Source of the DNA: CALKXV01 sp965228905
GTDB taxonomy: Bacteria > Pseudomonadota > Alphaproteobacteria > Rhodobacterales > Rhodobacteraceae
Direction of reading: 5' to 3'
Length of the DNA stretch: 64,000 bases
Assembly: GCA_965228905.1 (NCBI GenBank)
Contig: CBDDII010000002.1
Location: 186,001 to 250,000, forward strand
Under the pieces are notes generated by a model, which saw nothing but the letters and a program-made list of their open reading frames with translations, was not told the DNA's origin and ran no database searches. Shown piece after piece: positions 26,567-36,125 of the stretch. The translations under genes were made by a program, and so were the position numbers. Numbering within the stretch: position 1 is the stretch's first letter; every line of letters starts with the position of its first letter.

Positions 26567-27415
26567 ATGGCGGATGATCCAAAAACCCTTGTTTCGACCG
26601 AATGGCTCGCGAAGCATCTGAAAGACCCGGATCTGAGGGTCTTTGACGCCTCGTGGTACTTGCCCGACATGAAGCGGAACGGGCGGGCGGAATACGAAGT
26701 GGGGCATATTCCCGGCGCGCGGTTCTTCGACATCGACGAGATCAGCGACCAGCGATCGGAACTGCCGCACATGGCGCCGCCGGTCGAGAAATTTGTCAGC
26801 CGGATGCGGGCCATGGGTGTGGGCGATGGTCACCAGGTGGTGGTCTATGACGGGGCAGGGTTGTTTTCAGCAGCGCGCGTCTGGTGGCTGTTTCGCCTGA
26901 TGGGCAAGACGGATGTCGCCGTGCTGGATGGTGGTTTTGCCAAGTGGAAGGCCGAGGGCCATCCGGTTGAGGATGTCGAGCCGATCATGCGTGACCGCCA
27001 CATCACGGTCAGTCTGCAGAACAACCTGGTGAAAGACGTCACTCAGGTCGCCGCAGCGTCGAAGCTTGGCGATTACCAGATCCTCGATGCCCGGTCGCCC
27101 GCCCGGTTCCGGGGTGAAGAGCCGGAGCCGCGCAAGGGTTTGCGCTCGGGCCACATTCCGGGGTCGACCTGCGTTCACTACCGAACGCTATTGAACGACG
27201 ACGGGACGATGAAACCCGAAGCCGAGTTGAAAGCCGTCTTTGAAAGCGCTGGCGTCGATCTGTCAAAGCCTGCGATCACCAGTTGCGGATCGGGCGTCAC
27301 GGCGGCGATCCTGAGCCTTGCGCTTGAACGTGTCGGGCACAGGCATCACGCGCTTTATGACGGGTCGTGGTCGGAGTGGGGCATGTATGACGATCTGAAG
27401 GTTGAAACGGGATGA
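26567..27415 (+). CDS. sseA: 3-mercaptopyruvate sulfurtransferase
   Basis: Transfers sulfur from 3-mercaptopyruvate to thiol acceptors or cyanide. 282 residues with two rhodanese domains (about 1-145 and 160-280). The second carries the active-site loop ITSCGSGVTA, where CGSGVTA is the mercaptopyruvate form rather than the thiosulfate (CRKGVT) form. Other signatures: VFDASWYLPDMKRNG, YEVGHIPGARFFDIDE and LRSGHIPGS. The stop overlaps the next gene by four bases (ATGA). Confidence 0.94.
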   Translation: MADDPKTLVSTEWLAKHLKDPDLRVFDASWYLPDMKRNGRAEYEVGHIPGARFFDIDEISDQRSELPHMAPPVEKFVSRMRAMGVGDGHQVVVYDGAGLFSAARVWWLFRLMGKTDVAVLDGGFAKWKAEGHPVEDVEPIMRDRHITVSLQNNLVKDVTQVAAASKLGDYQILDARSPARFRGEEPEPRKGLRSGHIPGSTCVHYRTLLNDDGTMKPEAELKAVFESAGVDLSKPAITSCGSGVTAAILSLALERVGHRHHALYDGSWSEWGMYDDLKVETG

Positions 27416-27978
27416 CCTTACAAAAGGCCGGCACAGAGGTCGCCTATACGGTGACCTACCTCGAAATGGAGAGTTGTCCCACATACGACTGGCCGCATTT
27501 GCCTGTGGGTTCGACGGCTGCATTGTTAAAGGCCGAGGCGCCGCCGGTCTGGTGGTTCCTCGCGCTCTATGACGCGGTTGGCAAGGATTATGCCTGGGAG
27601 GACGTCCATTCTTGGGAACATGCGCGCATTCGTGACTGGTTGAATGCGGATGCCATGTCGCTTTACACGCTTTACGATCACGGCTGGCCGCAAGGGTTTT
27701 TCATGCTTGAGGATAGCGGCGAAGGTGTCGTCGATCTGTCCTACTTCGGCATGGTCCCCGAGGCCGTGGGCAAAGGGTTGGGCGGTTGGCTGTTGAAGAC
27801 CGCCATTCTGACCGCATGGGATCGCGACGGCATCCAGAAATTGACAGTGAACACCTGTACCCTGGATCATCCCCGCGCCCTTGCAGTTTATCAGAAAAAC
27901 GGGTTCACCCCCATTCGACGCGAAGACAAGACGCGAATCCTGACGCGCGACCGGGATCTTTCGCGCATACCGACCTGA
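27412..27978 (+). CDS. GNAT-family N-acetyltransferase
   Basis: A 188-residue acetyltransferase-fold protein. The acetyl-CoA motif A is seen as LSYFGMVPEAVGKGLGGWLL (the V..Q/RxxGxG/A core is EAVGKGLGG) at about 105-125, and motif B as KLTVNTCTLDHPRALAVYQK with NGFTPIRRED after it. Four-base overlap with sseA and nine bases before the aminotransferase suggest a three-gene operon. Acceptor substrate unknown. Confidence 0.88.
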   Translation: MTLQKAGTEVAYTVTYLEMESCPTYDWPHLPVGSTAALLKAEAPPVWWFLALYDAVGKDYAWEDVHSWEHARIRDWLNADAMSLYTLYDHGWPQGFFMLEDSGEGVVDLSYFGMVPEAVGKGLGGWLLKTAILTAWDRDGIQKLTVNTCTLDHPRALAVYQKNGFTPIRREDKTRILTRDRDLSRIPT

Positions 27979-27987
27979 GGACATGAC

Positions 27988-29172
27988 ATGCTGACCAACC
28001 TGACACCGCAGCCGCCCGACAAGATCCTGGAGTTGATGAAACTGTTCCGCGACGATCCGCGCGACCAGAAGATCGACCTGGGCGTCGGGGTCTACAAGAA
28101 TGCCGAGGGCGTGACGCCGGTGATGCGCGCGGTCAAGGCGGCAGAACGGCGACTGGTCGAAACTCAGGAGACGAAAAGCTATACTGGTCTTTCGGGCGAC
28201 ACGGCTTATACCGCTGCGCTGCGCAATCTGATCCTGGGCGATAGTGTCGACGCTACGCGCGTGGCTGCTGCGGCAACCCCCGGCGGGACCGGGGCGATCC
28301 GGCAAGGGCTGGAGCTGATCCAATATGCCGACAAGGGCGCGACGGTCTGGGTGTCGGCGCCGACCTGGCCGAACCACCTGACGATCATCAAGTACCTTGG
28401 CGTTCCCATGCGGGAGTACCGGTACTTCGACAATGCCACGCGGGCGGTCGACTTTGCCGGAATGCAGGCGGACCTGGCCGAGGTGAAGGCGGGCGACGTG
28501 GTCTTGCTGCATGGCTGCTGCCACAACCCGACCGGGGCCAACCTTTCGCAGGAAGAATGGCAGGTTGTTGCGGATCTTCTTTTGTCGAAAGGGGCGGTGC
28601 CATTCATCGACATTGCCTACCAGGGATTTGGCGACGGGCTGGAAGAAGATGCCTTTGGCGTACGCCTTTTGGCGCCGCAAATGCCGGAAATGCTGGTGGC
28701 CGCGAGCTGTTCCAAGAACTTCGGTGTCTATCGCGAACGCGCAGGCATGTTGATGGCGCTAGCGCCCGATACGAAATCCCAAGGCGAGGCTCAGGCGACG
28801 CTGGCGTTCCTGAACCGGCAGAACTATTCCTTTCCACCGGATCATGGTGCGCGGGTCGTGCAGACCATTCTGGACGATGCCGAGTTGCGCACCGATTGGA
28901 AAGCCGAATTGGAAGACGTGCGTGTCGGGATGCTGGCCCTGCGCGAGCAGTTGGCGCAGGAATTGCGGCAGCGCACGAATTCGGACCGGTTCGATTTCAT
29001 CGCCCATCACAGGGGTATGTTCAGCCGCATCGGTGCCACGCCCGAACAGGTCATGGCGATGCGCAAGCAGCACGGTGTCTATATGGTGGGCGACAGCCGG
29101 ATGAACATTGCCGGGTTGAACGCCACGACGGTGCCCTTGCTGGCACAGGCGATTGTGGACGTTGGAGTTTGA
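27988..29172 (+). CDS. aspartate/aromatic amino acid aminotransferase
   Basis: PLP-dependent class I aminotransferase of the AspC/TyrB subgroup (Ib-free, 394 residues). Seen: DLGVGVYKNAEGVTPVMRAV, the GGTGAIRQGLEL segment, LLHGCCHNPTGANLS, DIAYQGFGDGLEEDAF, and the PLP lysine in SCSKNFGVYRERAG at about 240. The final Arg region VYMVGDSRMNIAGL is also typical. Transaminates aspartate and probably aromatic amino acids with 2-oxoglutarate. Whether aspartate or tyrosine is preferred cannot be told from sequence by eye. Confidence 0.93.
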   Translation: MLTNLTPQPPDKILELMKLFRDDPRDQKIDLGVGVYKNAEGVTPVMRAVKAAERRLVETQETKSYTGLSGDTAYTAALRNLILGDSVDATRVAAAATPGGTGAIRQGLELIQYADKGATVWVSAPTWPNHLTIIKYLGVPMREYRYFDNATRAVDFAGMQADLAEVKAGDVVLLHGCCHNPTGANLSQEEWQVVADLLLSKGAVPFIDIAYQGFGDGLEEDAFGVRLLAPQMPEMLVAASCSKNFGVYRERAGMLMALAPDTKSQGEAQATLAFLNRQNYSFPPDHGARVVQTILDDAELRTDWKAELEDVRVGMLALREQLAQELRQRTNSDRFDFIAHHRGMFSRIGATPEQVMAMRKQHGVYMVGDSRMNIAGLNATTVPLLAQAIVDVGV

Positions 29173-29182
29173 TGATCTCGAG

Positions 29183-29207
29183 TCTGGCCATTCAATCGAT
29201 GGCCAGA
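29183..29207. terminator. hairpin between convergent aminotransferase and folC genes
   Basis: TCTGGCCAT, a seven-base loop, then ATGGCCAGA form a perfect 9-bp stem 10 bases after the aminotransferase stop and 20 bases from the folC stop. No T-run follows on either strand, so it may be a shared, weak or rho-assisted terminator or an mRNA-end stabiliser. Confidence 0.5.
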
Positions 29208-29227
29208 GGCAGACGGCGGATCAGGTG

Positions 29228-30505
29228 TCAGCCATTTTCCCGTAGGACCGCGCCCGCCAAGTAAAGTGATCCGCAGATCAATACCCGCGCCGTCGGGTCG
29301 GACTTTGTGATGTCTTCCAGTGCGGCGGCGACAGAAGGTGCAATCACCGCTTCCAAACCGACGCTTTTTGCCGCTTCGGCCGTGTCTTCGGCGGGAAGAG
29401 TCGCGGTCTCGCCCGGAATTGCGACGGCGTGCAGGGTTTCGGCGATGTCGGCAAGCGGTGCGAGATAACCGGTCACGTCCTTGGTGGAAAGCATCCCACA
29501 GATCAGGTGCGTGGGGCGTTTCGGCATGTCGGCCAGTGTTGCGACAAGCGCTTCGGCGGCGGCGGGGTTGTGACCTCCGTCAAGCCAAAGCTCTGCACTA
29601 GGGGCGGCGTCAATCAGCGGGCCTGACTTCAGGCGCTGCATTCGCGCGGGCCAGAATGCCTGCGTGACCGCCCCGATGGCGGCCTCTTCGCCAAATCCAA
29701 GGTGTCGCAGGGCAGCAATGGCCATGCCCGCGTTCCCGATCTGGTGCGGGCCACGCAGGTTGGGCAGGGGCAGGTCCAAAAGCCCGCTTTCATCCTGATA
29801 GACCATGCGTCCGCGTTCTTCCCATGCGTGCCAGTGCTGGCCGCAGGCAATGACCGGAGCGTCGAACTTTTGGGCTTCGGCCTCGATCACCTCAAGGCTT
29901 TCGTCATGCTGCGGACCGACGATGACCGGCACGCCGCGCTTGATGATGCCGGCCTTCTGATAGGCAATCTCCCCAAGGGTTTCGCCCAGGAATTGCTGGT
30001 GATCCAGATCGACCTTGGTGATGATCGTCAGGCGCGGTTCGTCGACGACGTTGGTCGCGTCGTGCCGCCCGCCTAGCCCGACTTCCAACAAGGTCCAGTC
30101 TGCCCGGTTTTCGGCAAAGGCAAGGAAGGCCGCAACGGTCGTGATCTCGAAATAGGTAATCGTTTCGCCGCCATTGGCGTCGTAAACCTTGTCCAGAAGT
30201 GCTGTCAGATCGTCTTCCGAGATCAATTCGCCCGCAACGCGGATCCGTTCGTGGAACCTGGCAAGGTGCGGTGAGGTGTATGCATGGGCGCTTTGCCCCG
30301 CTGCCTCGACCCCGGCACGGATCATCGCCTGGGTCGATCCCTTGCCATTGGTTCCCGCGACGTGAATGACCGGCGGCAGTTTCTGGTGAGGGTTTCCAAC
30401 CGCAGCAAGACAGCGGTCCATCCGGTCCAGCGTCAGGTCGATCACCTTCGGATGCAGGCGCATCATGCGTTCAAGCACGGCGTCAGAGGACGAGAAACGG
30501 GTCAT
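29228..30505 (-). CDS. folC: bifunctional dihydrofolate/folylpolyglutamate synthase
   Basis: Adds glutamate to dihydropteroate and to folates. 425 residues, family-typical. Seen: the ATP loop HVAGTNGKGSTQAMI (about 46-60), the omega-loop region YTSPHLARFHERIRV, EVGLGGRHDATNVV, and the C-terminal domain DGGHNPAAAEALV. Lies 11 bases downstream of accD on the same strand, the usual accD-folC pair. Confidence 0.96.
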   Translation of the reverse strand: MTRFSSSDAVLERMMRLHPKVIDLTLDRMDRCLAAVGNPHQKLPPVIHVAGTNGKGSTQAMIRAGVEAAGQSAHAYTSPHLARFHERIRVAGELISEDDLTALLDKVYDANGGETITYFEITTVAAFLAFAENRADWTLLEVGLGGRHDATNVVDEPRLTIITKVDLDHQQFLGETLGEIAYQKAGIIKRGVPVIVGPQHDESLEVIEAEAQKFDAPVIACGQHWHAWEERGRMVYQDESGLLDLPLPNLRGPHQIGNAGMAIAALRHLGFGEEAAIGAVTQAFWPARMQRLKSGPLIDAAPSAELWLDGGHNPAAAEALVATLADMPKRPTHLICGMLSTKDVTGYLAPLADIAETLHAVAIPGETATLPAEDTAEAAKSVGLEAVIAPSVAAALEDITKSDPTARVLICGSLYLAGAVLRENG

Positions 30506-30516
30506 TTGTTCAGGGA

Positions 30517-31467
30517 TCAGCTTTCGTCAGCTTTGCCGTGGGCTTCGTCTGCGTCAGTCTTGTCAGCCGTGTCGTTTTCGCTTGCTTCGGGCGCGGGAAG
30601 ATCGCCAGCCACGGGGGGCGGCATGTTCATCAGCATTCGCGTGATGCTGACAAGTTCGTCCTTCATGTCGCGCCGATGCGTCACGCGGTCCAGCATCCCG
30701 TGATCCAGAAGGTATTCCGCACGTTGAAACCCTTCGGGCAGCTTTTCGCGGATCGTCTGTTCGATCACGCGCGAGCCAGCAAAACCGATCAGGGCATTCG
30801 GTTCGGCAATCTGGACGTCGCCCAGCATGGCATAAGAGGCAGTGACTCCACCGGTCGTGGGATGGGTCAACACGACGATATAGGGCAACCCGGCCTCTTT
30901 CAGCATGTCCACGGCAATGGTGGTCCTGGGCATTTGCATCAGCGACAGGATGCCTTCCTGCATACGGGCACCACCGGCGGCGGAAAACAGGATCAGTGGC
31001 AGCTTGCGTTCAACGGCGCGTTCGGCGGCCGCGATGATCGCATTGCCGACATAGATGCTCATCGACCCGCCCATGAAGCTGAAGTCCTGGCAGGCCGCGA
31101 CAATCGGAGTGCGTCCGATCTCTCCTTCGGCCACAAGCATCGCCTCTTTTTCACCGGTATCGCGCTGTGCGGTCCTCAGCCGGTCGGGATAGCGTTTCTG
31201 GTCGCGAAAATGCAGCGGGTCGGCGGGGGGCAGGGGAACCTCGACCTCGGTGAAAACGCCATGATCGAACAGCGCGGTCAGCCGGTCGCGGGCGGAAAGC
31301 GGCATGTGGTGGTCGCAAGAGCTGCAAACGCCAAGATTTTCGGTCAGTTCACGGTGGAACAGCATCGTCCCGCACTCGGGGCACTTGGTCCAAAGGTTCT
31401 CGGGCACTTCCCGACGCGAGAAGAGCGAGTTGATCTTGGGACGGACGTAGTTCGATATCCAGTTCAT
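30517..31467 (-). CDS. accD: acetyl-CoA carboxylase carboxyltransferase, beta subunit
   Basis: Beta subunit of the carboxyltransferase that makes malonyl-CoA for fatty acid synthesis. The N-terminal zinc ribbon is present as WTKCPECGTMLF and GVCSSCDHHM (four Cys, about 28-50). Then the crotonase-like core: GEKEAMLVAEGEIG, FMGGSMSIYVG, FSAAGGARMQEGILSLMQM and LTHPTTGGVTASYA. The C-terminal 30 residues are acidic and low complexity (EASENDTADKTDADEAHG), a tail not needed for the fold. Confidence 0.97.
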   Translation of the reverse strand: MNWISNYVRPKINSLFSRREVPENLWTKCPECGTMLFHRELTENLGVCSSCDHHMPLSARDRLTALFDHGVFTEVEVPLPPADPLHFRDQKRYPDRLRTAQRDTGEKEAMLVAEGEIGRTPIVAACQDFSFMGGSMSIYVGNAIIAAAERAVERKLPLILFSAAGGARMQEGILSLMQMPRTTIAVDMLKEAGLPYIVVLTHPTTGGVTASYAMLGDVQIAEPNALIGFAGSRVIEQTIREKLPEGFQRAEYLLDHGMLDRVTHRRDMKDELVSITRMLMNMPPPVAGDLPAPEASENDTADKTDADEAHGKADES

Positions 31468-31520
31468 GGGCCTGCCCGATTGATTTAGGCTCAGTTAAGC
31501 CGAGCGTGCCGGAAATGCAA

Positions 31521-32411
31521 TCAGACGGCAAGCATCCGGCGGATCAGGGCCCAGATGGCAATGAGAGTGACAAGCTCGAAAGCGATCAGGGGCGAAAACC
31601 CCGTGATCTCGGACAGCAGGTTGTCGGTTTTGTAAAGGCTGAGGCCCTGAAGCGCAGGTTCGTTCGAGACGATCAGGATGATCATGGCATTGTTTGTAAA
31701 GTGAAACCCCCAGGCCGCCCCGATGTTTCCGGTACGGGCGGTCAGGTCACCGGCCAGGGTGCCGAACAGGCAGGTCACGACAAGGATTGTCAGCGTATGG
31801 GCCAGGGTCAGCCCCGGCTGCATGTGAAAAAGTGCAAAGATCAGGGATGGCAGGAACAGCCAGATCACCGGCATTCTGAACCGGGCGGCCAATTGGCTTT
31901 GCAGGTAGCCGCGAAAAAACACTTCCTCCGAGCCGGTCTGGATCGCGAGGGCGAAGAGCGCGAGCGGCAGCCAAAGCAGCCAGCGCATCGGATCAAGGTT
32001 GGGCGTCGGTGTTTCGATGAAGGGAAGGGTCGCTGCGCCCAGCAAAAGTATGACAGCCAGTGATGTGCCGGCCGCCACGGCGAAATTACGCAGGGTGGCA
32101 ACGCGCGGCCCAAACAGGCTACCCGCTTTGCGCTTCTGCCAGAACCTTGCAGCGATGATCGAGCCAAGCCCGAATCCTCCGATCATCAAGAGGAACAGGG
32201 TCGTTCCTGCAGGGCTGGGGCTGAGTGGCATCATGAGCGACATGGCTGAGTCGCGCAGTTGCAGCCCGCTCATCCATGTGAAGATCACGAAAAGGGCGGC
32301 CATCCAGATAAAGGTGACCAGAAACACCGTGACGACCCCAAGGAAGAGACGCCAGAGTGCGGGAAAGGGCCGGGCCGGGGCGACGAAGGCGGCGAAACGG
32401 GGGTAAGACAT
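31521..32411 (-). CDS. CPBP-family intramembrane glutamic endopeptidase
   Basis: Membrane protease of the Abi/CAAX (CPBP) family, 296 residues with about eight hydrophobic segments. The three motifs are in order: EEVFFRGYLQ (EExxxR, about 165), FALFHM (FxxxH), and FHFTNN (HxxxN). In bacteria these proteins are linked to maturation of peptides or to self-immunity; the substrate here is unknown. Divergent from ilvD with 131 bases between starts. Confidence 0.9.
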   Translation of the reverse strand: MSYPRFAAFVAPARPFPALWRLFLGVVTVFLVTFIWMAALFVIFTWMSGLQLRDSAMSLMMPLSPSPAGTTLFLLMIGGFGLGSIIAARFWQKRKAGSLFGPRVATLRNFAVAAGTSLAVILLLGAATLPFIETPTPNLDPMRWLLWLPLALFALAIQTGSEEVFFRGYLQSQLAARFRMPVIWLFLPSLIFALFHMQPGLTLAHTLTILVVTCLFGTLAGDLTARTGNIGAAWGFHFTNNAMIILIVSNEPALQGLSLYKTDNLLSEITGFSPLIAFELVTLIAIWALIRRMLAV

Positions 32412-32542
32412 CCGGCCTGTCTAGTCTGAATACTGCGCCGCTCCAAGCGGATGTGAAATTCGGGTCGGAAAAGTGGTGCGCGCTTCTTGCTCCCACTGCC
32501 CGCGAGGTCTATGCCAAGAGCCGCAAGTCCGGGAGGCCAGCC

Positions 32543-34267
32543 ATGCTGAAGAAAAAGTTCGACAAAACCAACCTGCCAAGCCGTCATGTGACCGAAGGGC
32601 CCGCACGCGCGCCGCACCGGTCCTATTACTATGCCATGGGAATCTCGGAAGAAGAGATCGCGCAACCCTTTATCGGCGTGGCCACATGCTGGAACGAGGC
32701 GGCACCCTGCAACATCGCGTTGAACCGTCAGGCGCAGGCTGTGAAACTTGGTGTGAAAGAAGGCTTCGGCACGCCCCGCGAATTCACGACGATTACCGTG
32801 ACTGACGGAATCGCCATGGGACACGAAGGGATGCGGTCGTCGCTTGCGTCGCGCGAGGCTATTGCGGATACCGTTGAATTGACCATGCGTGGTCACTGCT
32901 ATGACGCCATCGTAGGGCTGGCTGGCTGTGACAAGTCGCTGCCGGGGATGATGATGGCGATGGTGCGTCTGAACGTGCCCTCGGTCTTCATCTACGGCGG
33001 TTCGATCATGCCGGGTCGGTTCAACGGCAAGGATGTTACCGTTCAAGATGTCTTCGAAGCGGTCGGTCGGCACCAGGCCGGGCAAAACTCGGATGAAGAA
33101 CTGCGTGCGCTTGAAAAAGTCGCTTGCCCCTCGGCAGGTGCCTGTGGCGGGCAATTCACGGCAAACACGATGGCCTGTGTTTCCGAAGCGATCGGCCTTG
33201 CACTACTGAACTCGTCCGGCGCACCCGCGCCTTACGAATCCCGCGATGCCTACGCCACCGCATCCGGCCTGGCCGTGATGCAGCTTTTGGAAAAGAACAT
33301 CCGTGCGCGTGATGTGGTGACGCGCAAGTCCTTGGAAAACGCTGCCCGCGTCGTGGCCTGCACGGGCGGGTCGACTAACGCGGGTTTGCACCTGCCCGCG
33401 ATTGCCCACGAGGCGGGGATCGACTTTGATCTGGATGACGTCTGCGAAATCTTCCGCGATACGCCCTATTTCGTCGATCTGAAGCCGGGCGGGCAATATG
33501 TTGCCAAGGATCTTTACGAGGTTGGCGGCGTGCCTGTCGTCATGAAGGAACTGCGCAAGGCCGGCCTGATCCACGAAGACTGCATGACCGCGAGCGGCGA
33601 AACCATCGGCGAGGCGCTGGACAAGATTGAAGGCTGGGCCGATGGCCGGGTGATCTATCCGATTGAAAAGCCGATCACAAAAACTGGTGGGGTCGTTGGC
33701 CTGAAGGGCAACCTTGCCCCCGAAGGCGCTATCGTGAAGGTCGCGGGCATGGCCGAGGACGAGCAGGTTTTCACCGGTCCGGCCCGTGTGTTCGAATGCG
33801 AGGAAGAGGCCTTTGAGGCCGTCAAACAGCGGTCCTACAAGGAAGGCGAGGTTATCGTCATCCGCAACGAAGGCCCTGCATCGGGTCCGGGGATGCGCGA
33901 GATGCTTGCGACGACGGCCGCTCTTTCGGGGCAGGGCATGGGCAAGAAGGTTGCCCTGATTACCGATGGCCGTTTCTCGGGTGCAACCCGTGGTTTCTGT
34001 GTCGGCCACGTCGGTCCGGAAAGTGCGCGTGGTGGGCCGATTGGCAAGTTGCGCGATGGTGACGTGATCACTATCAACGCAATCACGGGCGAAATCAGCG
34101 TCGATCTGACCGACGAAGAGATCGAAGCGCGCGAGTACATTCCGCGCGAAACGATCTATAGCTCGGGCGCCTTGTGGAAATACGCCCAACTTGTCGGATC
34201 GACGCGCCTTGGTGCCGTGACCCATCCCGGCGCGAAAGAGGAAAAGCACATCTATGCCGACCTCTAG
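32543..34267 (+). CDS. ilvD: dihydroxy-acid dehydratase
   Basis: Iron-sulfur enzyme of valine, leucine and isoleucine synthesis that dehydrates dihydroxy-acids to 2-keto acids. 574 residues. The three cluster-associated regions are visible: ATCWNEAAPCN, GLAGCDKSLPGMMM and ACPSAGACGGQFTANTM. The C-terminal ITDGRFSGATRGFCVGHVGP block is also typical. ATG 32543 follows GGGAGG; the frame is open further upstream, where it would overlap the CPBP gene, so the longer start is rejected. Its end overlaps the next gene by 14 bases. Confidence 0.97.
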   Translation: MLKKKFDKTNLPSRHVTEGPARAPHRSYYYAMGISEEEIAQPFIGVATCWNEAAPCNIALNRQAQAVKLGVKEGFGTPREFTTITVTDGIAMGHEGMRSSLASREAIADTVELTMRGHCYDAIVGLAGCDKSLPGMMMAMVRLNVPSVFIYGGSIMPGRFNGKDVTVQDVFEAVGRHQAGQNSDEELRALEKVACPSAGACGGQFTANTMACVSEAIGLALLNSSGAPAPYESRDAYATASGLAVMQLLEKNIRARDVVTRKSLENAARVVACTGGSTNAGLHLPAIAHEAGIDFDLDDVCEIFRDTPYFVDLKPGGQYVAKDLYEVGGVPVVMKELRKAGLIHEDCMTASGETIGEALDKIEGWADGRVIYPIEKPITKTGGVVGLKGNLAPEGAIVKVAGMAEDEQVFTGPARVFECEEEAFEAVKQRSYKEGEVIVIRNEGPASGPGMREMLATTAALSGQGMGKKVALITDGRFSGATRGFCVGHVGPESARGGPIGKLRDGDVITINAITGEISVDLTDEEIEAREYIPRETIYSSGALWKYAQLVGSTRLGAVTHPGAKEEKHIYADL

Positions 34268-34856
34268 GGTCTGGATACCTGCCCTTCTGGTGGCGCTTGT
34301 TTCGGGATGTTCCAACCCTTTCGGAGTGTCTCGGGCGGCGCCGACGTCAATCGAACTGCCCGATGGCATGGTCGTTGCCGGGGCAAGTGGCTGGTGTGTT
34401 GACCCCAAAAGCAGCAGATTGGCGGACGAAACCGCCGTTGTCGTGCTGGGAAGCTGTGCGGCGATCGCCGAAAACGCCCTTGCCCCCAAGCCGGATGTTC
34501 CGGGTGTGGTGACCGTATCGGTCGAACGTGACGGCGCGGGAACACCTTCGCCCGGCCAGCTTGAAAGCTTTTTTGTTTCGGACATGGGGCGGGCGGCGCT
34601 GGCACAGGACGGGCGGGCCGAAAGTCTGCAGGTCCTCGAAACCCGCACGGACGAAGAACGTCTTTTTCTGCACACCATGGATCAAAGCGCGCTGCCCGGT
34701 GCTTCGCCCAGAACCTGGCGTGCGCTTTTCAATCTGAGCGGTCGATTTGTTTCGGTCTCGCTTTATGGGTTGTCGGACGAACCCATTGCGCCGGAAGAAG
34801 GATTGGCGGCGCTGGAAGCGCAAGTCGATCAGTTGATGGCCGCCAATCGCCGCTGA
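34254..34856 (+). CDS. lipoprotein of unknown function, coupled to ilvD
   Basis: A 200-residue lipoprotein: signal MPTSRVWIPALLVALVSGC with lipobox LVSGC, then SNPFGVSR. The mature domain contains IELPDGMVVAGASGWCVDP and FLHTMDQSALPGASPRTWRA, and two further cysteines (GWCVDP, GSCAAI) that could pair. Its ATG lies inside the end of ilvD, so it is probably co-translated. Similar proteins appear in roseobacters, sometimes mislabelled as cation-transport ATPases, from memory; no ATPase motif is present. Confidence 0.7.
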   Translation: MPTSRVWIPALLVALVSGCSNPFGVSRAAPTSIELPDGMVVAGASGWCVDPKSSRLADETAVVVLGSCAAIAENALAPKPDVPGVVTVSVERDGAGTPSPGQLESFFVSDMGRAALAQDGRAESLQVLETRTDEERLFLHTMDQSALPGASPRTWRALFNLSGRFVSVSLYGLSDEPIAPEEGLAALEAQVDQLMAANRR

Positions 34857-34948
34857 TTGCGGCAGTTATCCACAGAAAGTTAAGCGCGGGCGATGTCCCG
34901 CGTATTGCCTAGATATGGTGGCGGCGGCTAGAGTGCCTGCTAAACCAT

Positions 34949-35722
34949 GTGGGCATCGAAATGGGCGGACCTCTCTCAGGGCTGATCGAGAAACGCACGC
35001 TGCGGCGATGGCGTGAGGCGGCGGATTGCGCCGACGATCTGGGCCAGAGCGAGTTGAAGGCCCTGCGTTCGCGGGCAAGGTCGCTTAGCCGTCAGGTGGA
35101 TCGGGTTTTGCATATCGCGGAAGGCCGGCTTGCTCTGCCACTTGCCGGGCACGCCGCCATCAGACGCCCGATGCACTCGGATTGGGCATGGCGGCCAGAG
35201 CTTTGGACGGGGCCTGTCAAACCTGTGGGCCACGCGATGGTCGAAACGAAGACACCGGTCGGGCGAGAAGCGAAGGTGTTTCACGACTGTGCGCTAAGCG
35301 AATTGTCCATCCGCCAGATTCGTAACACCTGTGCCGAGGATATCGCGCCCTACGGCGTGCGGATGGATGTCTTCCAATTCGACGGCTCGTTCCTGAGTCT
35401 TGTGATCGACGTGCCACGCGAAGGTGTCGAAGGCCTTTCGCGCCGCCATCTGATCCGGCTGGAAATCCGTATCGAAACCGAAAAACCGTTGGAGGTCTTT
35501 GGCCGGATGAACGTTCGACATGGGCCTAACGTGGAACAGTTGGTGCGCGAGTTTTCCGGTTCATCCGGTGAATTCATGGTAGAGTTCGATCTGTCTGCCA
35601 CACGGTTGAACGAATCCCGGGTCGAACGCGCTTGGCTGGACCTCATCTTTGAAGGTCCGGAGATGAACCAGATCATCCTCAGGGACGTGACGCTCAGCCG
35701 TCGTCCTCGCGCTGAATTCTGA
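34949..35722 (+). CDS. conserved hypothetical of Rhodobacterales type
   Basis: A 257-residue cytoplasmic protein of unknown function, possibly DUF6478. The N-terminus is basic and helical (LIEKRTLRRWREAADCADDL, LRSRARSLSRQVDRVLHIAE); the rest is a beta-rich domain with LPLAGHAAIRRPMHSDWAWR, KVFHDCALSELSIRQI and VMSLVIDVPREG-like FLSLVIDVPREG. The frame can start at a GTG (34949) or ATG (34961); neither has a strong ribosome site. It ends 16 bases before the next gene. Confidence 0.6.
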   Translation: MGIEMGGPLSGLIEKRTLRRWREAADCADDLGQSELKALRSRARSLSRQVDRVLHIAEGRLALPLAGHAAIRRPMHSDWAWRPELWTGPVKPVGHAMVETKTPVGREAKVFHDCALSELSIRQIRNTCAEDIAPYGVRMDVFQFDGSFLSLVIDVPREGVEGLSRRHLIRLEIRIETEKPLEVFGRMNVRHGPNVEQLVREFSGSSGEFMVEFDLSATRLNESRVERAWLDLIFEGPEMNQIILRDVTLSRRPRAEF

Positions 35723-35738
35723 ACGGAGAACCTGTTTC

Positions 35739-36125
35739 TTGTCCCACATGACGCTCACACGAATGCGGCTGGCCGAAGGGGTCTGGGAAGGGTTGCTTTC
35801 TGCACCTTCCGCCGTTGCTCCGCGTCTGCGCTTGTGGCATCGGGACGAACTGCTTGGCGAACCTGAAACCATCGAGGCGAAAACCGGGCAGGGGGGCAAT
35901 GCCAACTGGCTTGTGCGTTTCAAATTGCCTGTCGAGCGCCTGTCCGATGGCGTTCAGACCTTTGTCATCGAGGACGCGGAAACCGGGGATGCACTGGCCC
36001 ACGAGACCGTAATTGCGGGCGAAGTGCTGGACGAGGACGCCCGTGCCGAGATGGCCCTACTGCGGGCTGAACTTGACCTTCTGAAACGGGCCTTTCGCCG
36101 CCACTGTTCCGAGGAAAACACCTAG
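35739..36125 (+). CDS. small conserved hypothetical, downstream partner of the preceding gene
   Basis: A 128-residue protein with no recognised domain. It contains LAEGVWEGLLSAPSA, LRLWHRDELLGEPE and a C-terminal helix RAEMALLRAELDLLKRAFRR that may form a coiled coil. The TTG at 35739 has GGAG about 12 bases upstream and gives MSHMTLTRM; an ATG three codons later is the alternative. Gene order with the preceding hypothetical suggests a shared function. Convergent with the zinc-finger gene, the stop codons overlapping. Confidence 0.6.
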   Translation: MSHMTLTRMRLAEGVWEGLLSAPSAVAPRLRLWHRDELLGEPETIEAKTGQGGNANWLVRFKLPVERLSDGVQTFVIEDAETGDALAHETVIAGEVLDEDARAEMALLRAELDLLKRAFRRHCSEENT